From JBFJVZ01 sp041623895 (GTDB lineage: Bacteria; Planctomycetota; Planctomycetia; Pirellulales; Pirellulaceae), in assembly GCA_041623895.1 (NCBI GenBank), contig JBFJVZ010000001.1, positions 1-60,492 of the forward strand: a stretch of DNA of 60,492 nt, in the 5' to 3' direction. Both the position numbers and the translations under genes were made by a program. The notes below the pieces were generated by a model. It was not told the DNA's origin and searched no databases. It worked only from the letters and a program-made list of their open reading frames with translations. Of this stretch, positions 16,212 to 25,260 are shown one piece after another. Every line of letters starts with the position of its first letter. Within the stretch, counting starts at the first letter, position 1.

Positions 16212-17636
16212 ATGGATCAGCCAACCGCCGCACCATCCCAGGCGAATCACGGAACTGGGCAGTATCTGGCGAGAGTGCGAAGCCCGTCTGATCTCGGTCC
16301 ATCGCCGCAACAGCCGGGACCATTGCCGGTCACGAGCATTTACCCTCTCAAACGAATGGCTGGTCTCAGCTTGATCGTGGCCGCAGTCTTGGCCGCTGTA
16401 ATGCTGGATGCATCGGCGATCACCGTCTTCATCGCCGCCGCCGCCGGCTCGCTGGTCGTGGGCACGTTCTTGGTGACTTGGCAGAATCAGCGATGGGAAC
16501 AAGCCGAACAGGCCTATGCCAATGTTCAACTGGAACTTCAGCGGTGGCAGGAGAAATGGCGAACCCTGTATTCCGATGCGCGGCAAACGGCCACTGCGTT
16601 TTCTCATATGTTGGACGGGCTGATCATGATTTCGCCCGATGGCACCATCTTGTTGATCAATGATAGTGCGTTAAGACTGCTTGCGTTGCCAAACACGGCC
16701 GATCTGCATGGCCGCCGGTTTGCCGAAGTGGTGCGGATTCCCGAAATCAATCGTACCGTCGCAGCAGTTCACCGCGGTGACGGAACCGAAACCATCAACG
16801 TTGAAATCGTTGACGAAGCGACGGTTCGCCCGCTCCGCGTTCAAGTCCACCGCATCACGCAGGCCGACAATACGCGAGTTCTGCTTATCTTTCGCGATGA
16901 GACGGAAACCAAACGAGTCGAAGCTATTCGCCGCGAATTCATTGCCAACGTTTCTCACGAACTGAAGACACCGCTTGCCGCGATCAAAGGCTATGCGGAA
17001 ACGGTCGATCTGGCCATCAAGGACGACCCCGAAGCCGCTATGCATTTCATGAGCCAAATCCACAGCCAATGTCTACGGCTTGAGCGACTGATTGCGGACA
17101 TGATGCAACTGGCTCGTGCACAGTCGGGCAGCCAGTTCATGAAACTTAGTAACGTCAAATTGATAGACGTCGTCAACGAGTCACTGAAATCGTATCGACC
17201 GGTGGCGGAAGCCAAGTCGATTAACTTGAAGGTCGAGGGCTTCCAGCAAGATGCTGTTGTTCGAGCTGACCATGAAGCGCTGTTGACGATTACCAACAAC
17301 TTGATCGGCAACGCAATTCGATACACACCCGAGGGCGGCAACGTTTGTGTTGGTTGCAGCCGCGAATCAGATAATTGGGCCCTGGTTGTTGCCGATGATG
17401 GTGTGGGCATTCCGCTGAAAGAACAAGACCGGATTTTCGAGCGGTTTTATCGTGTCGATAAGGCTCGTGAATCAGCTGACGGTGGAACGGGCATTGGACT
17501 CTCGGTCGTCAAGAATCTGACTCAGGCACTCAACGGCCGTGTGGCAGTAACAAGCAGCCCGAACAAGGGAGCCACATTCGAGGTGCATCTTAAAGCGGCG
17601 GATTTCGCGGAGTCAGCCACGGCGCCCCGCAGCTGA
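16212..17636 (+). CDS. PAS-containing sensor histidine kinase, PhoR-like
   Basis: The 474-residue membrane histidine kinase has two adjacent hydrophobic segments near residues 50-90 with almost no periplasmic loop. A PAS domain spans about 118-225. The HisKA dimerisation domain has phospho-acceptor His249 in NVSHELKTPLAAIKGYAE. The ATPase domain shows its N box (NNLIGNAIRYTPEGGN), G1 (DDGVGIP), F box (IFERFYRVDKAR) and G2 (GGTGIGLSVVK). This is the PhoR architecture; intramembrane or cytoplasmic sensing is likely. The response regulator lies about 390 bases downstream, an order reversed from the usual phoB-phoR and with a palindromic repeat between them. No phosphate transport genes are nearby, so the phosphate link is inference. 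Confidence 0.9.
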   Translation: MDQPTAAPSQANHGTGQYLARVRSPSDLGPSPQQPGPLPVTSIYPLKRMAGLSLIVAAVLAAVMLDASAITVFIAAAAGSLVVGTFLVTWQNQRWEQAEQAYANVQLELQRWQEKWRTLYSDARQTATAFSHMLDGLIMISPDGTILLINDSALRLLALPNTADLHGRRFAEVVRIPEINRTVAAVHRGDGTETINVEIVDEATVRPLRVQVHRITQADNTRVLLIFRDETETKRVEAIRREFIANVSHELKTPLAAIKGYAETVDLAIKDDPEAAMHFMSQIHSQCLRLERLIADMMQLARAQSGSQFMKLSNVKLIDVVNESLKSYRPVAEAKSINLKVEGFQQDAVVRADHEALLTITNNLIGNAIRYTPEGGNVCVGCSRESDNWALVVADDGVGIPLKEQDRIFERFYRVDKARESADGGTGIGLSVVKNLTQALNGRVAVTSSPNKGATFEVHLKAADFAESATAPRS

Positions 17637-17665
17637 TCCCAACGATTAGGGCCGGGGTCAGGGCC

Positions 17666-17744
17666 GGGAATAACGGGTCAGACACCAGAAGCCGAAACGG
17701 CCCTTCGGGTGCTTTGCACTTTTGCTGTCTGACCGCTTTTTCCC
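17666..17744. repeat. Palindromic REP-like element, family B copy 2
   Basis: The arms GGGTCAGACACCAGAAG and TTTTGCTGTCTGACCGC enclose a core containing GGGTGCTTTGCAC, the same core motif as in the 125-bp element. It starts 30 bases after the histidine kinase stop. See the copy at 4095-4165. Confidence 0.75.
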
Positions 17745-18025
17745 AAGCAAAGCACCAGTCTCGTGGTTTATCCGGATGAAAGATCGGCATGTGAGGCGCG
17801 ATCCACGCCGAGCCCGCAAATCTTCATCAAATTTTAAAGAAACTTGACGCTTTCGACCGGTGTACTTTTCTCTCGTTTTCTCCAACATAGTGCCACATAG
17901 CAGAAGCCTTTCTGCCCCCTTCTCTGACGCCTATCAATCTCGAAACTTGCCCATACATTCATAAGTGAGCAGCAATGTTACTCGCACACACATCGTCAAC
18001 TGCCTCGCAACGTATCGAATCTCGC

Positions 18026-18712
18026 ATGGCCAAGACCAAAGTTCTTGTCGTCGAAGACTATCGTCCGCTGGCTGAAACGTTGGAGTACCAGCTGGAACGG
18101 GCCGGCTACGAAGTCTATCGTGCCGCCGATGGCCGCGATGCCCTGAATCAAGCGAAGCTGGTCCTACCCGATGTTGTTTTCTTAGATGTGGATCTTCCCG
18201 TTCTCAGCGGCGTGGAAGTATGCAAACAGCTTCGTGCAGATCCCGAAACCAAAGATACCTTGGTCCTGATGATCAGTGCCCTGGGTGAAGAATCGGACCA
18301 AGTCGTTGGATTTGCCGTTGGTGCCGACGACTACGTTGTCAAACCAGTTGAAAGTTACAAGGTATTGCTGCAAAGGCTGAAAGCTCTACTGCGCCGTCGC
18401 GAGCCGGCCGTCGAGGATGCTGAGTCGGTTTCACATTGCGGTATCACAGTCGATCGCCGACGATTTGTGGTCACAATCGGCGATCAGCCACTAAAACTCA
18501 CCAAGAGTGAATTCCGTTTGCTGGATACGCTGATTCGACAACCTGGTCGGGCTTTCGGTCGAAGCGAACTGGTGGACGCCGCGCTTGGCGAAGACACGAT
18601 GGTCTTGGAGCGAACAATCGACGTTCACATTCGTGCCCTGCGGAAAAAAATGGGCGATGCATCCGGTTTGATCGAGACCGTTCGCGGCGTCGGTTACCGT
18701 TTCAAAGAATAG
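18026..18712 (+). CDS. OmpR/PhoB-family response regulator
   Basis: The 228-residue protein pairs a receiver domain (residues 1-115) with a winged-helix DNA-binding domain (about 130-226). The receiver shows the acidic pair in VVEDY, the phospho-acceptor Asp in VVFLDVDLP and the Lys in VVKPVE. The effector domain has KLTKSEFRLLDTL, ERTIDVHIRALRKKM and RGVGYRF, typical of PhoB. The ATG at 18026 matches the normal start of receiver domains; an upstream ATG at 17975 would add 17 residues. Its likely partner is the sensor kinase at 16212-17636. A hairpin terminator follows directly. Confidence 0.9.
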   Translation: MAKTKVLVVEDYRPLAETLEYQLERAGYEVYRAADGRDALNQAKLVLPDVVFLDVDLPVLSGVEVCKQLRADPETKDTLVLMISALGEESDQVVGFAVGADDYVVKPVESYKVLLQRLKALLRRREPAVEDAESVSHCGITVDRRRFVVTIGDQPLKLTKSEFRLLDTLIRQPGRAFGRSELVDAALGEDTMVLERTIDVHIRALRKKMGDASGLIETVRGVGYRFKE

Positions 18713-18714
18713 CT

Positions 18715-18786
18715 CCCGAATGACTGCCTGATCACTACGACCCGACGTTGTGGGCTGACGTGATCGCTGCTTTTCGGGCTTTTTTC
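18715..18786 (+). terminator. Rho-independent terminator after the response regulator
   Basis: CCCGAA at 18715-18720 pairs with TTCGGG at 18773-18778, and GATCAC pairs with GTGATC inside. A run of six T follows. The stem has internal bulges. Confidence 0.5.
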
Positions 18787-18894
18787 TTGCCTGCGGGGGA
18801 CGTTGTTTTCGATCCAAGACACAGTCGCCCCAATGGCCGATCCCTTAATTAAGAGATGGAACTCGGCAAACCATAGCGCTGATGGAACGTCGCG

Positions 18895-19104
18895 ATGGAT
18901 TCATATTCGCCAAAATGTCTGACCCCCGAAGAGCTGATCATTCAGATGACCGTCGGCGAGGTGCAAGAGCTGTTGGGTGCCTTGGGGATGGACGACTCCG
19001 CGGATTCTGCGTTTCAGTTGAAACATCTGGTCGATTCCACCAATTGTCTTGAAACGGCCATCGAATTGCTGGAGCCGAAGTGTCGCAGTCGACGTGTGGC
19101 CTGA
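18895..19104 (+). CDS. Small conserved-looking hypothetical protein
   Basis: A 69-residue soluble, acidic protein with two Leu-rich amphipathic stretches (residues about 11-32 and 42-60) and a short basic end. Codon use resembles neighbouring genes, and the frame has an ATG and stop of its own. No known domain is recognised. It stands alone behind a terminator and ahead of a GYF_2 gene. I judge it probably real because no competing frame is better, but this is uncertain. Confidence 0.55.
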   Translation: MDSYSPKCLTPEELIIQMTVGEVQELLGALGMDDSADSAFQLKHLVDSTNCLETAIELLEPKCRSRRVA

Positions 19105-19410
19105 GTTGAAAGCGCCAGCACGGAGCCCTTCCACGAGGCCTAAACTCCTCGCTTTTCTTAAAGAGGCCACCCCGCAGAGGTAGGCGAAAATCCGAACAGG
19201 AGGCAGCTGGCCTTGTTCTGCTAGCTAATTTCCCGTTACAGCTCTACATAGGTGTACAAAGTCGCGGTAGACTATCAATAGAATCGGTTCAACCCGATTG
19301 GTTACATCGTGGCAACAACGCGGACGGACTGGCCAAAGCAATTTGGGAGGTCTCTTGTCTCAGCTGATGCTTAATCCGCGTTCTTCGTTTCCTGAACCGG
19401 GAGAGGATCG
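19105..19410. other. Intergenic region upstream of the GYF_2 gene
   Basis: No gene is seen. It contains an AT-richer stretch near 19220-19290 that could hold a promoter for the GYF_2/DUF4129 genes, but no convincing -35/-10 pair. The G/A-rich piece near 19170-19205 was checked for riboswitch motifs and not supported. Confidence 0.5.
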
Positions 19411-19629
19411 ATGGCAACAGGATGGTATTACATGGCGAGTGGCTGGCTGCGTAAGTCACGTCGTGTGGGACCAATTACAGAAGCCGATCTGTTGGCACGG
19501 ATCGATAAGGGTAAGATCGAACCCGACACTTTGGTGCAAAGCAGTAAGACCAAAGGTAAGTGGGTGCCAATGAATTCCGTTGGCCCGGCAATGAAGCGTT
19601 GGAAGCAATTGCATCCAGAAGAAGAGTAG
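19411..19629 (+). CDS. GYF_2 domain protein (DUF4339)
   Basis: The 72-residue protein is little more than one GYF_2 domain: WYYMASGWLRKSRRVGPITE followed by the L-x-x-I-x-x-G-x-I-x-x-x-T-L-V pattern and a GKWVPM end. GYF_2 domains are frequent at the start of planctomycete and bacteroidete membrane proteins and probably bind proline-rich or similar peptides. The gene ends in TAG, and the next gene continues in the same reading frame with no ATG or GTG in between. It is therefore either a separate small protein translationally coupled to its neighbour, or the N-terminal domain of one protein interrupted by a stop. Confidence 0.85.
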   Translation: MATGWYYMASGWLRKSRRVGPITEADLLARIDKGKIEPDTLVQSSKTKGKWVPMNSVGPAMKRWKQLHPEEE

Positions 19630-19692
19630 GCCGCCAATCTGACGACTCGATCGAAGACCGCCGCTGATTACGCCGCCATCGCGGTCGCGCCG

Positions 19693-21837
19693 TTGCTGAT
19701 CTTCATCATGATCAGCAGTTTGGCGAATTTCTTGATGCTGATTCTTTACCAGGGCGGATACCCGGCTCGTGTTTCGTGGATCATTCTGATGTTCACGATG
19801 GGCTCGGTTGCGGTGGCCCGAATTGCCATTGAGCAGGATCGCGCTTACTCCATTGGCTACGCGATCGCTCTCGGACTTGCAGCGCTTGTGGTGATCTCGC
19901 AATTCTTAAGCAACATTCTTTTTGCCGCGTTGATCCTGGGCGTCATCGGATATCTCGCCGACCGCATCGTCCACGATTGCACCTTAATCGATGATTCGGT
20001 GGATTCCAGCGGACAAGGCCTTGTCGATGTCGGCCATGAATTTGTCCAGCAACAGATGAAAGCCGATCAAGACCAAAATCCTGAACCGGAGACTCAGACC
20101 AGCAAACGGCCAAAGCGAAAGCCACACCAACCGGGTCGGACCGTGATGTATTTGGCACTCGCGGCGCTGCCGTTGTTCGGTTTCGGTCAGTTCCTGATGC
20201 GAGGTGACCCGCAAACGTGGTCGAGCGCCTTGAAATTTTTGGGGCTGTACCTGTTCTCCAGTTTGTCGCTGCTGGTGACCACCAGCTTCCTGGGACTACG
20301 GCGTTATCTGCGGCAGCGGCAAGTTGACATGCCGGGCGATGTCTCTGTTGCTTGGCTGGCCGGCGGATTACTGATCGTGGCCGCGATCCTGGGACTTGCT
20401 TATCTCGCTCCGCTGCCCGGCCGGGCTCTGGCATCCATCCAGTTGCCCGACTTCTTGACTTCACAAAAGGAACATACGGCCAGCAAATACGGTTGGGGAA
20501 ATGAAGCTGCCGAAAAAACCAGCCCCGGCGCGGCTACCACCGAAAATGATCCCAATCAAACCGGCAAGCAAATCGAAAACATTCGCTCACAAGAGGGTGC
20601 GCCAGCGGGTGATGCCGGTGATGGAAAACGAGACAGCGGCCCGACCGGCAAACAAAAAGATGGAAAACAGTCCGGCAGTGATAACTCCGGCGGCAAGTCA
20701 AATTCCAAATCAGATTCGCAGCCCCAATCGGCCGGCCCAGACGGGCAACAACAGCAGTCCGGCAAAAGCCAGAAGACATCGGGAGATCAATCGCAGCAAT
20801 CCGGCAAGTCGCAGCAGAATGCGCAAAGCCAGCAGAGCAGCCAAGAAAAATCACAGCAAAACCAGTCAGATCAGCAGGGTTCACCGCCCGCTGACCAACA
20901 ATCGGGAAACAAAAGTGACGCGCAGCAAGCGTCCGATGACGCCAGTCAGAGTCAGCAAAGTAACCGCGGCGAGCCCGACGCACCGCAATCGACACAAGCT
21001 GAGCGACAGCAGCAAACGCCAAAGTCCGACCAGCCAAAGTCGGATCAGCCGGATCCGTCCGACCAGCCAAAGTCCGATCAGCCGGAGCCGTCCGATCCGC
21101 CCGATCAGCCGGAGCCGTCCGATCAGTCCGAGCAGTCCGAGCAGTCCGAGCAGTCCGAGCAGTCCGAGCAGTCCGAGCAGTCTGAGCAGTCCGAGCAGTC
21201 CGAGCAGTCTGAGCAGTCCGAGCAGTCCGAGCAACCACCTGAGCAACAGCAGTCTGACCAGCAAGAATCACAGCAGCAAGAAAACAATGATTCAGCGTCG
21301 CAAAGCGGCGAGGACAGTTCCTCAACCTCCAACGCCTTAAAAACCATGAGTCAATTGTTCTCAACGGTTGGCGGCGTGTTGAAATACCTGATCATGCTGG
21401 TCCTGTTTGTCATCGTCGCTGCCTTCTTCTGGATTCATCGCGATGCGATTGCCGCTTGGTGGCGACGTCTATTCCAGCGCGAGCAGGACCCGATTACGGA
21501 TTCGGAGCTAGGGTTATCCAGCAACGTTGATCCCGAAGCACCGCCGCGTCCCTTCGCTTCTTTTCGCAACCCGATCGGCAGCGAGAAGGATCCGCGCCGC
21601 GTGATCGTGATCACATTTCAAGCATTCGAGGCCTGGACTCGCGAACAAGGCTGGAAGCGGAACAAGGACGAAACGCCCAGTGAATTCATCCGCCGCGTTG
21701 CCGGCAGCGTGCCGCAGGCCGCGGCCGCGGCCACCGAGATCGTGGAAGCATACAACCGAATTGTTTACGGTCGTGGCAAAGCAACACGAAATGACATCAA
21801 CGCTGCCAAACAAGTCTGGCAGGCGATGAGCGTGTAA
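19693..21837 (+). CDS. Large membrane protein with Ser/Gln/Glu-rich region and DUF4129 C-terminus
   Basis: The 714-residue protein has a membrane section of about 260 residues with several hydrophobic helices. A low-complexity section of about 270 residues follows, rich in Ser, Gln, Asp, Glu and Pro, including twelve Ser-Glu-Gln triplets. Then come one more membrane helix (about residues 560-580) and a C-terminal DUF4129-like domain (VIVITFQAFEAWTREQGW onwards), as found at the end of bacterial transglutaminase-like proteins. The start is uncertain: TTG at 19693 lies inside the first helix; CTG at 19639, preceded by AGTAGG, would add TTRSKTAADYAAIAVAP, which reads like a natural N-terminus. 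Function unknown; DUF4129 proteins are often near MoxR/DUF58/transglutaminase genes, none of which are here. Confidence 0.8.
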   Translation: MLIFIMISSLANFLMLILYQGGYPARVSWIILMFTMGSVAVARIAIEQDRAYSIGYAIALGLAALVVISQFLSNILFAALILGVIGYLADRIVHDCTLIDDSVDSSGQGLVDVGHEFVQQQMKADQDQNPEPETQTSKRPKRKPHQPGRTVMYLALAALPLFGFGQFLMRGDPQTWSSALKFLGLYLFSSLSLLVTTSFLGLRRYLRQRQVDMPGDVSVAWLAGGLLIVAAILGLAYLAPLPGRALASIQLPDFLTSQKEHTASKYGWGNEAAEKTSPGAATTENDPNQTGKQIENIRSQEGAPAGDAGDGKRDSGPTGKQKDGKQSGSDNSGGKSNSKSDSQPQSAGPDGQQQQSGKSQKTSGDQSQQSGKSQQNAQSQQSSQEKSQQNQSDQQGSPPADQQSGNKSDAQQASDDASQSQQSNRGEPDAPQSTQAERQQQTPKSDQPKSDQPDPSDQPKSDQPEPSDPPDQPEPSDQSEQSEQSEQSEQSEQSEQSEQSEQSEQSEQSEQSEQPPEQQQSDQQESQQQENNDSASQSGEDSSSTSNALKTMSQLFSTVGGVLKYLIMLVLFVIVAAFFWIHRDAIAAWWRRLFQREQDPITDSELGLSSNVDPEAPPRPFASFRNPIGSEKDPRRVIVITFQAFEAWTREQGWKRNKDETPSEFIRRVAGSVPQAAAAATEIVEAYNRIVYGRGKATRNDINAAKQVWQAMSV
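21127..21234 (+). repeat. Twelve 9-bp repeats encoding Ser-Glu-Gln
   Basis: The unit TCCGAGCAG is repeated twelve times (108 bases), with TCT for TCC in units 7 and 10 and CAA in the last. It lies in frame within the low-complexity part of the DUF4129 gene. Confidence 0.95.
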
Positions 21838-21900
21838 GCGGATCGCCAGGACTGGCCCTGGCGCCGACGTCGTTTTGAATCAGTGAGCGGAACGCCAGAA

Positions 21901-23727
21901 TCAGCTATTCTCGCTCGCGTATGCCCGCAGGTCGCGTTCCAAGTCATCCATCCGTGCGTTCAGTTTTTCCCGCGCCGCTTGCAGATCAGCCGATTCCGTT
22001 GCCGGTAGCCGCGTGAACGCGTAAAGCTTGATCTTCGGCTCGGTGCCGCTCGGTCTGGCCGCCACATAGTTGCCCTCGTCGGCCAAATCGATGATGACTA
22101 GATCACCAACAGGTCCCTGTAGCGTCTCTGTTGTGCCATCGGCGCTGCGGATCGATCCATTGAGATAATCTCTTACTCGCGAAACGGCGATGCCGGCGAG
22201 GGTTTTGGGTGGATTATCGCGAAAGGCTTGCATCAAGCGTTTCATTGCGGCCATACCCTCGCTTCCCTCCATAAACAAACTCAGTGTCTTCTCATGGTGA
22301 TAGCCGTGTTTGTGGTAAAGTTCGGCCAAATAATCATGCAGTGTCTGTCCCTTGGATTTCAATTCTGCGGCTAGTTCGCAGATCAGCATGCAAGCAACCG
22401 CGCCATCTTTATCACGTGCGTACTGGCCGACGACGTAACCATGCGACTCTTCGGTGCCGAAAACAAAATCATCAGGACCTTCACGATCGACAGCCGCGGC
22501 GATGTGTTTAAAACCAACCAGCAAATCGTCGATGCACCGGGCGTTGTAACTTTCGCTGATTCTCCGAATCATGGCGGTGGTGACAAGCGTGGTGACAACA
22601 AAGTGATTCGCCGTCAACGTTCCCGCGGCAGACCGCTTGCTGAGAATAAAGTCGCCCATCATCGCGGCAAGTTGGTTGCCGGTGAACGTTCCCCACGGAC
22701 CAGCAGTGTCCAGCGTTTGGGGCGCGGCAACGCCTAACCGATCGCAGTCGGGATCGGTGGCCAGAATAACGTCGAAACCGTTTTCACGCGCGTACTCAAT
22801 TGGTTTTTCAAAGACGGCATAGTTTTCCGGATTGGAAACATGTCCGGGCACATTGGGAAAATCACCGCTCTTTTCCGCATGTGGTCCGTAAACTTCAACA
22901 TCCCGAAATCCGTCCCGTTGCAATAACGGAATCACCGCTTCAGTGCCAACACCGTGAAGCGGCGAGTACAAGATCTTGACTTCGCGAGGACCGTCGAATC
23001 GACAGGCGATGGTTGCGTCCAAGAATGCTTCGTCGATTTCTTTGGTGACGATCTCTACGCGCCCGTCGGCCAGCGCATCGGCAAACGGCACGCTTTTGAT
23101 TTGCTGACAATTCATCACGCGTTGGATAATGGCTTTGTCATGCGGCGGCAGCACTTGCGCGCCACTGGACCAATAAACCTTGACGGCGTTGTCACTGGGT
23201 GGATTGTGACTGGCCGTCACCATGATGCCGCAGTCGCAGTTCTTGTGTCGAACCGCAAACGACAACTGTGGCGTCGCCCGATAGTCATCCAAGAAATAGA
23301 CCTTGAATCCAGCGGCCACCATCACGCCCGCGCACAGCTCCGCAAAATGACGGGAACGATGTCGAGTGTCATAGGCGATCGCGCAGGAAAGACCTTGCTT
23401 GCCGCCGCTGTATTCCACCACATAATCGGCCAGGCCTTGGGCACTTTCGCCGATGGTGCGATCATTAATCGCATTGGATCCGATCGGGTACATTCGTCCA
23501 CGGCGGCCGCCCGTGCCAAATGGAATGATCGTCCAAAAAGCATCATCCAGTTCCTGCCACTGGCCCTCGCGGACGTGAGCGATGATCTGATCGCGATACT
23601 CGCTGTAACGATCTTCCGTCAGCCAACAACGCAGATTTTCCAAGGCAGTTTTGCTAATCTTACCGCTCGATTCCGCTTGGCTAATCGCGGTCAGTGTCTC
23701 CTGAAGGGCAGTTTCGGCGGTGCTCAT
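21901..23727 (-). CDS. Phosphohexomutase (phosphoglucomutase/phosphomannomutase family)
   Basis: The 608-residue alpha-D-phosphohexomutase has all four active-site loops: the phosphoserine loop TASHNP, the metal loop ATDPDCDRLGV, the sugar-binding loop GTEESHGY and the phosphate-binding loop RPSGTEPKIKLY. The length fits the long phosphoglucomutase/phosphomannomutase group. It interconverts hexose 1- and 6-phosphates in the cytoplasm. The ATG at 23727 is the first in frame. A second, shorter phosphohexomutase is transcribed divergently from the 167-base spacer upstream, so the two may share control. Substrate (glucose or mannose) cannot be decided from sequence. Confidence 0.93.
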   Translation of the reverse strand: MSTAETALQETLTAISQAESSGKISKTALENLRCWLTEDRYSEYRDQIIAHVREGQWQELDDAFWTIIPFGTGGRRGRMYPIGSNAINDRTIGESAQGLADYVVEYSGGKQGLSCAIAYDTRHRSRHFAELCAGVMVAAGFKVYFLDDYRATPQLSFAVRHKNCDCGIMVTASHNPPSDNAVKVYWSSGAQVLPPHDKAIIQRVMNCQQIKSVPFADALADGRVEIVTKEIDEAFLDATIACRFDGPREVKILYSPLHGVGTEAVIPLLQRDGFRDVEVYGPHAEKSGDFPNVPGHVSNPENYAVFEKPIEYARENGFDVILATDPDCDRLGVAAPQTLDTAGPWGTFTGNQLAAMMGDFILSKRSAAGTLTANHFVVTTLVTTAMIRRISESYNARCIDDLLVGFKHIAAAVDREGPDDFVFGTEESHGYVVGQYARDKDGAVACMLICELAAELKSKGQTLHDYLAELYHKHGYHHEKTLSLFMEGSEGMAAMKRLMQAFRDNPPKTLAGIAVSRVRDYLNGSIRSADGTTETLQGPVGDLVIIDLADEGNYVAARPSGTEPKIKLYAFTRLPATESADLQAAREKLNARMDDLERDLRAYASENS

Positions 23728-23894
23728 GGTAAACCGAGGCTAGGGGCTGCGAAATGGAAGCGGAAAGGGGCAAACTGGGATTCACTGGATTGCGACAGTG
23801 ACCTTGTTGACTTTCTTGCCCCGGATTCTATTTGTTCCGTTGTTTGCTGCAACGGCGCGACTTTTTCATTCCTCGTTTTCTTTGCCAGAGCGTT

Positions 23895-25238
23895 ATGAGC
23901 CAGCTGATCATTTCCGTCAGTGGATTACGCGGCATCGTGGGAGAAACACTGACTCCTGATGTGGCCTGCCGTTTCGTGGGTGCCTTTGCGGCGCGGATTC
24001 CCCCCGGAATGATCATTGTGGGGCGAGACGGTCGCAGCAGCGGTCCCATGCTCAGGCAAGTCATCGTGGCTGCCTTGGCCGCCTGCGGCCGCGAAGTGAT
24101 TGACGCCGACGTCGCAGCAACCCCAACCATCGGCGTGCTGGTGAAAGAACTCTCAGCCGCCGGGGCCGTTCAGATCTCCGCGAGTCATAATCCGCCACCC
24201 TACAACGGGATCAAGCTATTCGGCAGCGACGGCCGGGTGCTGGACGCCAAGACCGGGGGAGCGATTCGTGACAACTATTTCAATGAAACGGCTGCCTGGT
24301 GCAAATTCGATCAGATTGGCACGGCTGGAAAAGCTGCCGATCCACATGCTCCCCATCTGGCCAAAGTACTAGCCACAGTCGATGTCGCGGCGATCCAGGC
24401 CGCCGGGCATCGCGTCTTGTTGGACAGCAATCATGGTGCCGGCAGCCCGCTCGGCAAGCGTTTGCTCGCCGCGCTGGGCTGCGAACTGGTTGCTGTCGGC
24501 GATACGCCCGATGGAAATTTTGCTCATGTACCGGAGCCAACGGCCGAGAATCTGCAGGGCATCGCAGCTCGGGTCCGAGATGAGCAATGCGTTGTCGGAT
24601 TTTGCCAAGATCCTGACGCTGATCGCCTGGCACTGGTCGATGCGGGTGGCAATTACATCGGCGAAGAATATACATTGGCGCTTTGCGTCAAAAGGGCGCT
24701 CGCAGACGTGGCGACTCGGGGGCCCATCGTTATCAATGGGGCGACAAGTGGGATGAGCGAGCGTCTGGCTGCTAAAGCCGGAGTTCCGTGTCACCGCAGC
24801 GCCGTTGGTGAAGCCAACGTTGCCGACATGATGATCGCCGACGGTGCGACTTATGGCGGTGAAGGCAATGGCGGTCCGATCGATCCCCGCGTCGGGTACG
24901 TGCGAGATAGTTTTGTGGGCATGGCACAAGTCCTGGACTTGATGACATCCACCGGAAAATCACTCGCCCAGCTAGCTGCCACTTTGCCCAAGCTGCACAT
25001 TCACAAAGCGAAAGCGTCGGTGGCGGCAGACCGCTTGCCGGCACTGTTCGACGCGCTCACGCAGCAGCACTCCGACGCAGTCGCGGTCAGCGGCGACGGA
25101 TTGCGATTGGCTTGGCCAGACAAGTGGTTGCTGGTGCGGGGAAGCAACACCGAACCGATCGTTCGTCTGATTGCCGAAGCGGAGTCGGTCGACGAGGCGG
25201 AAGCGCTGTGTGAATCGGCAGCATCGCTTTTGAATTGA
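23895..25238 (+). CDS. glmM: Phosphoglucosamine mutase-like phosphohexomutase
   Basis: The 447-residue protein has the loops ISASHNPPPYNGIKLF (phosphoserine), CQDPDADRLALVD (metal), GEGNGGPI (sugar) and RGSNTEPIVRLIAEAE (phosphate). The N-terminal SGLRGIVGETLTP is typical of GlmM and archaeal-type phosphomannomutases. GlmM makes glucosamine-1-phosphate for cell-envelope amino sugars. The sugar loop GEGNGG resembles the GlmM/archaeal group more than the GTEESHG of its neighbour. The ATG at 23895 gives the family start. It is divergent from a longer phosphohexomutase. Assignment as GlmM is likely but a bifunctional PGM/PMM is possible. Confidence 0.82.
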   Translation: MSQLIISVSGLRGIVGETLTPDVACRFVGAFAARIPPGMIIVGRDGRSSGPMLRQVIVAALAACGREVIDADVAATPTIGVLVKELSAAGAVQISASHNPPPYNGIKLFGSDGRVLDAKTGGAIRDNYFNETAAWCKFDQIGTAGKAADPHAPHLAKVLATVDVAAIQAAGHRVLLDSNHGAGSPLGKRLLAALGCELVAVGDTPDGNFAHVPEPTAENLQGIAARVRDEQCVVGFCQDPDADRLALVDAGGNYIGEEYTLALCVKRALADVATRGPIVINGATSGMSERLAAKAGVPCHRSAVGEANVADMMIADGATYGGEGNGGPIDPRVGYVRDSFVGMAQVLDLMTSTGKSLAQLAATLPKLHIHKAKASVAADRLPALFDALTQQHSDAVAVSGDGLRLAWPDKWLLVRGSNTEPIVRLIAEAESVDEAEALCESAASLLN

Positions 25239-25260
25239 AAAAGTTGACCTCATTCCTGCT

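Noticed and set aside
19165..19205. Possible cobalamin-type riboswitch fragment (GGCGAAAATCCG)
   Set aside because: Only one short block matches; no B12-box (GCCACTG) or surrounding stems.
21127..21234. Short tandem repeat considered as CRISPR-like
   Set aside because: Nine-base units without spacers, coding in frame.
20534..21364. Long open frames on the minus strand over the Ser/Glu/Gln region
   Set aside because: They arise from the low-complexity codons of the plus-strand gene and consist of repeats such as Thr-Ala-Arg; no independent support.
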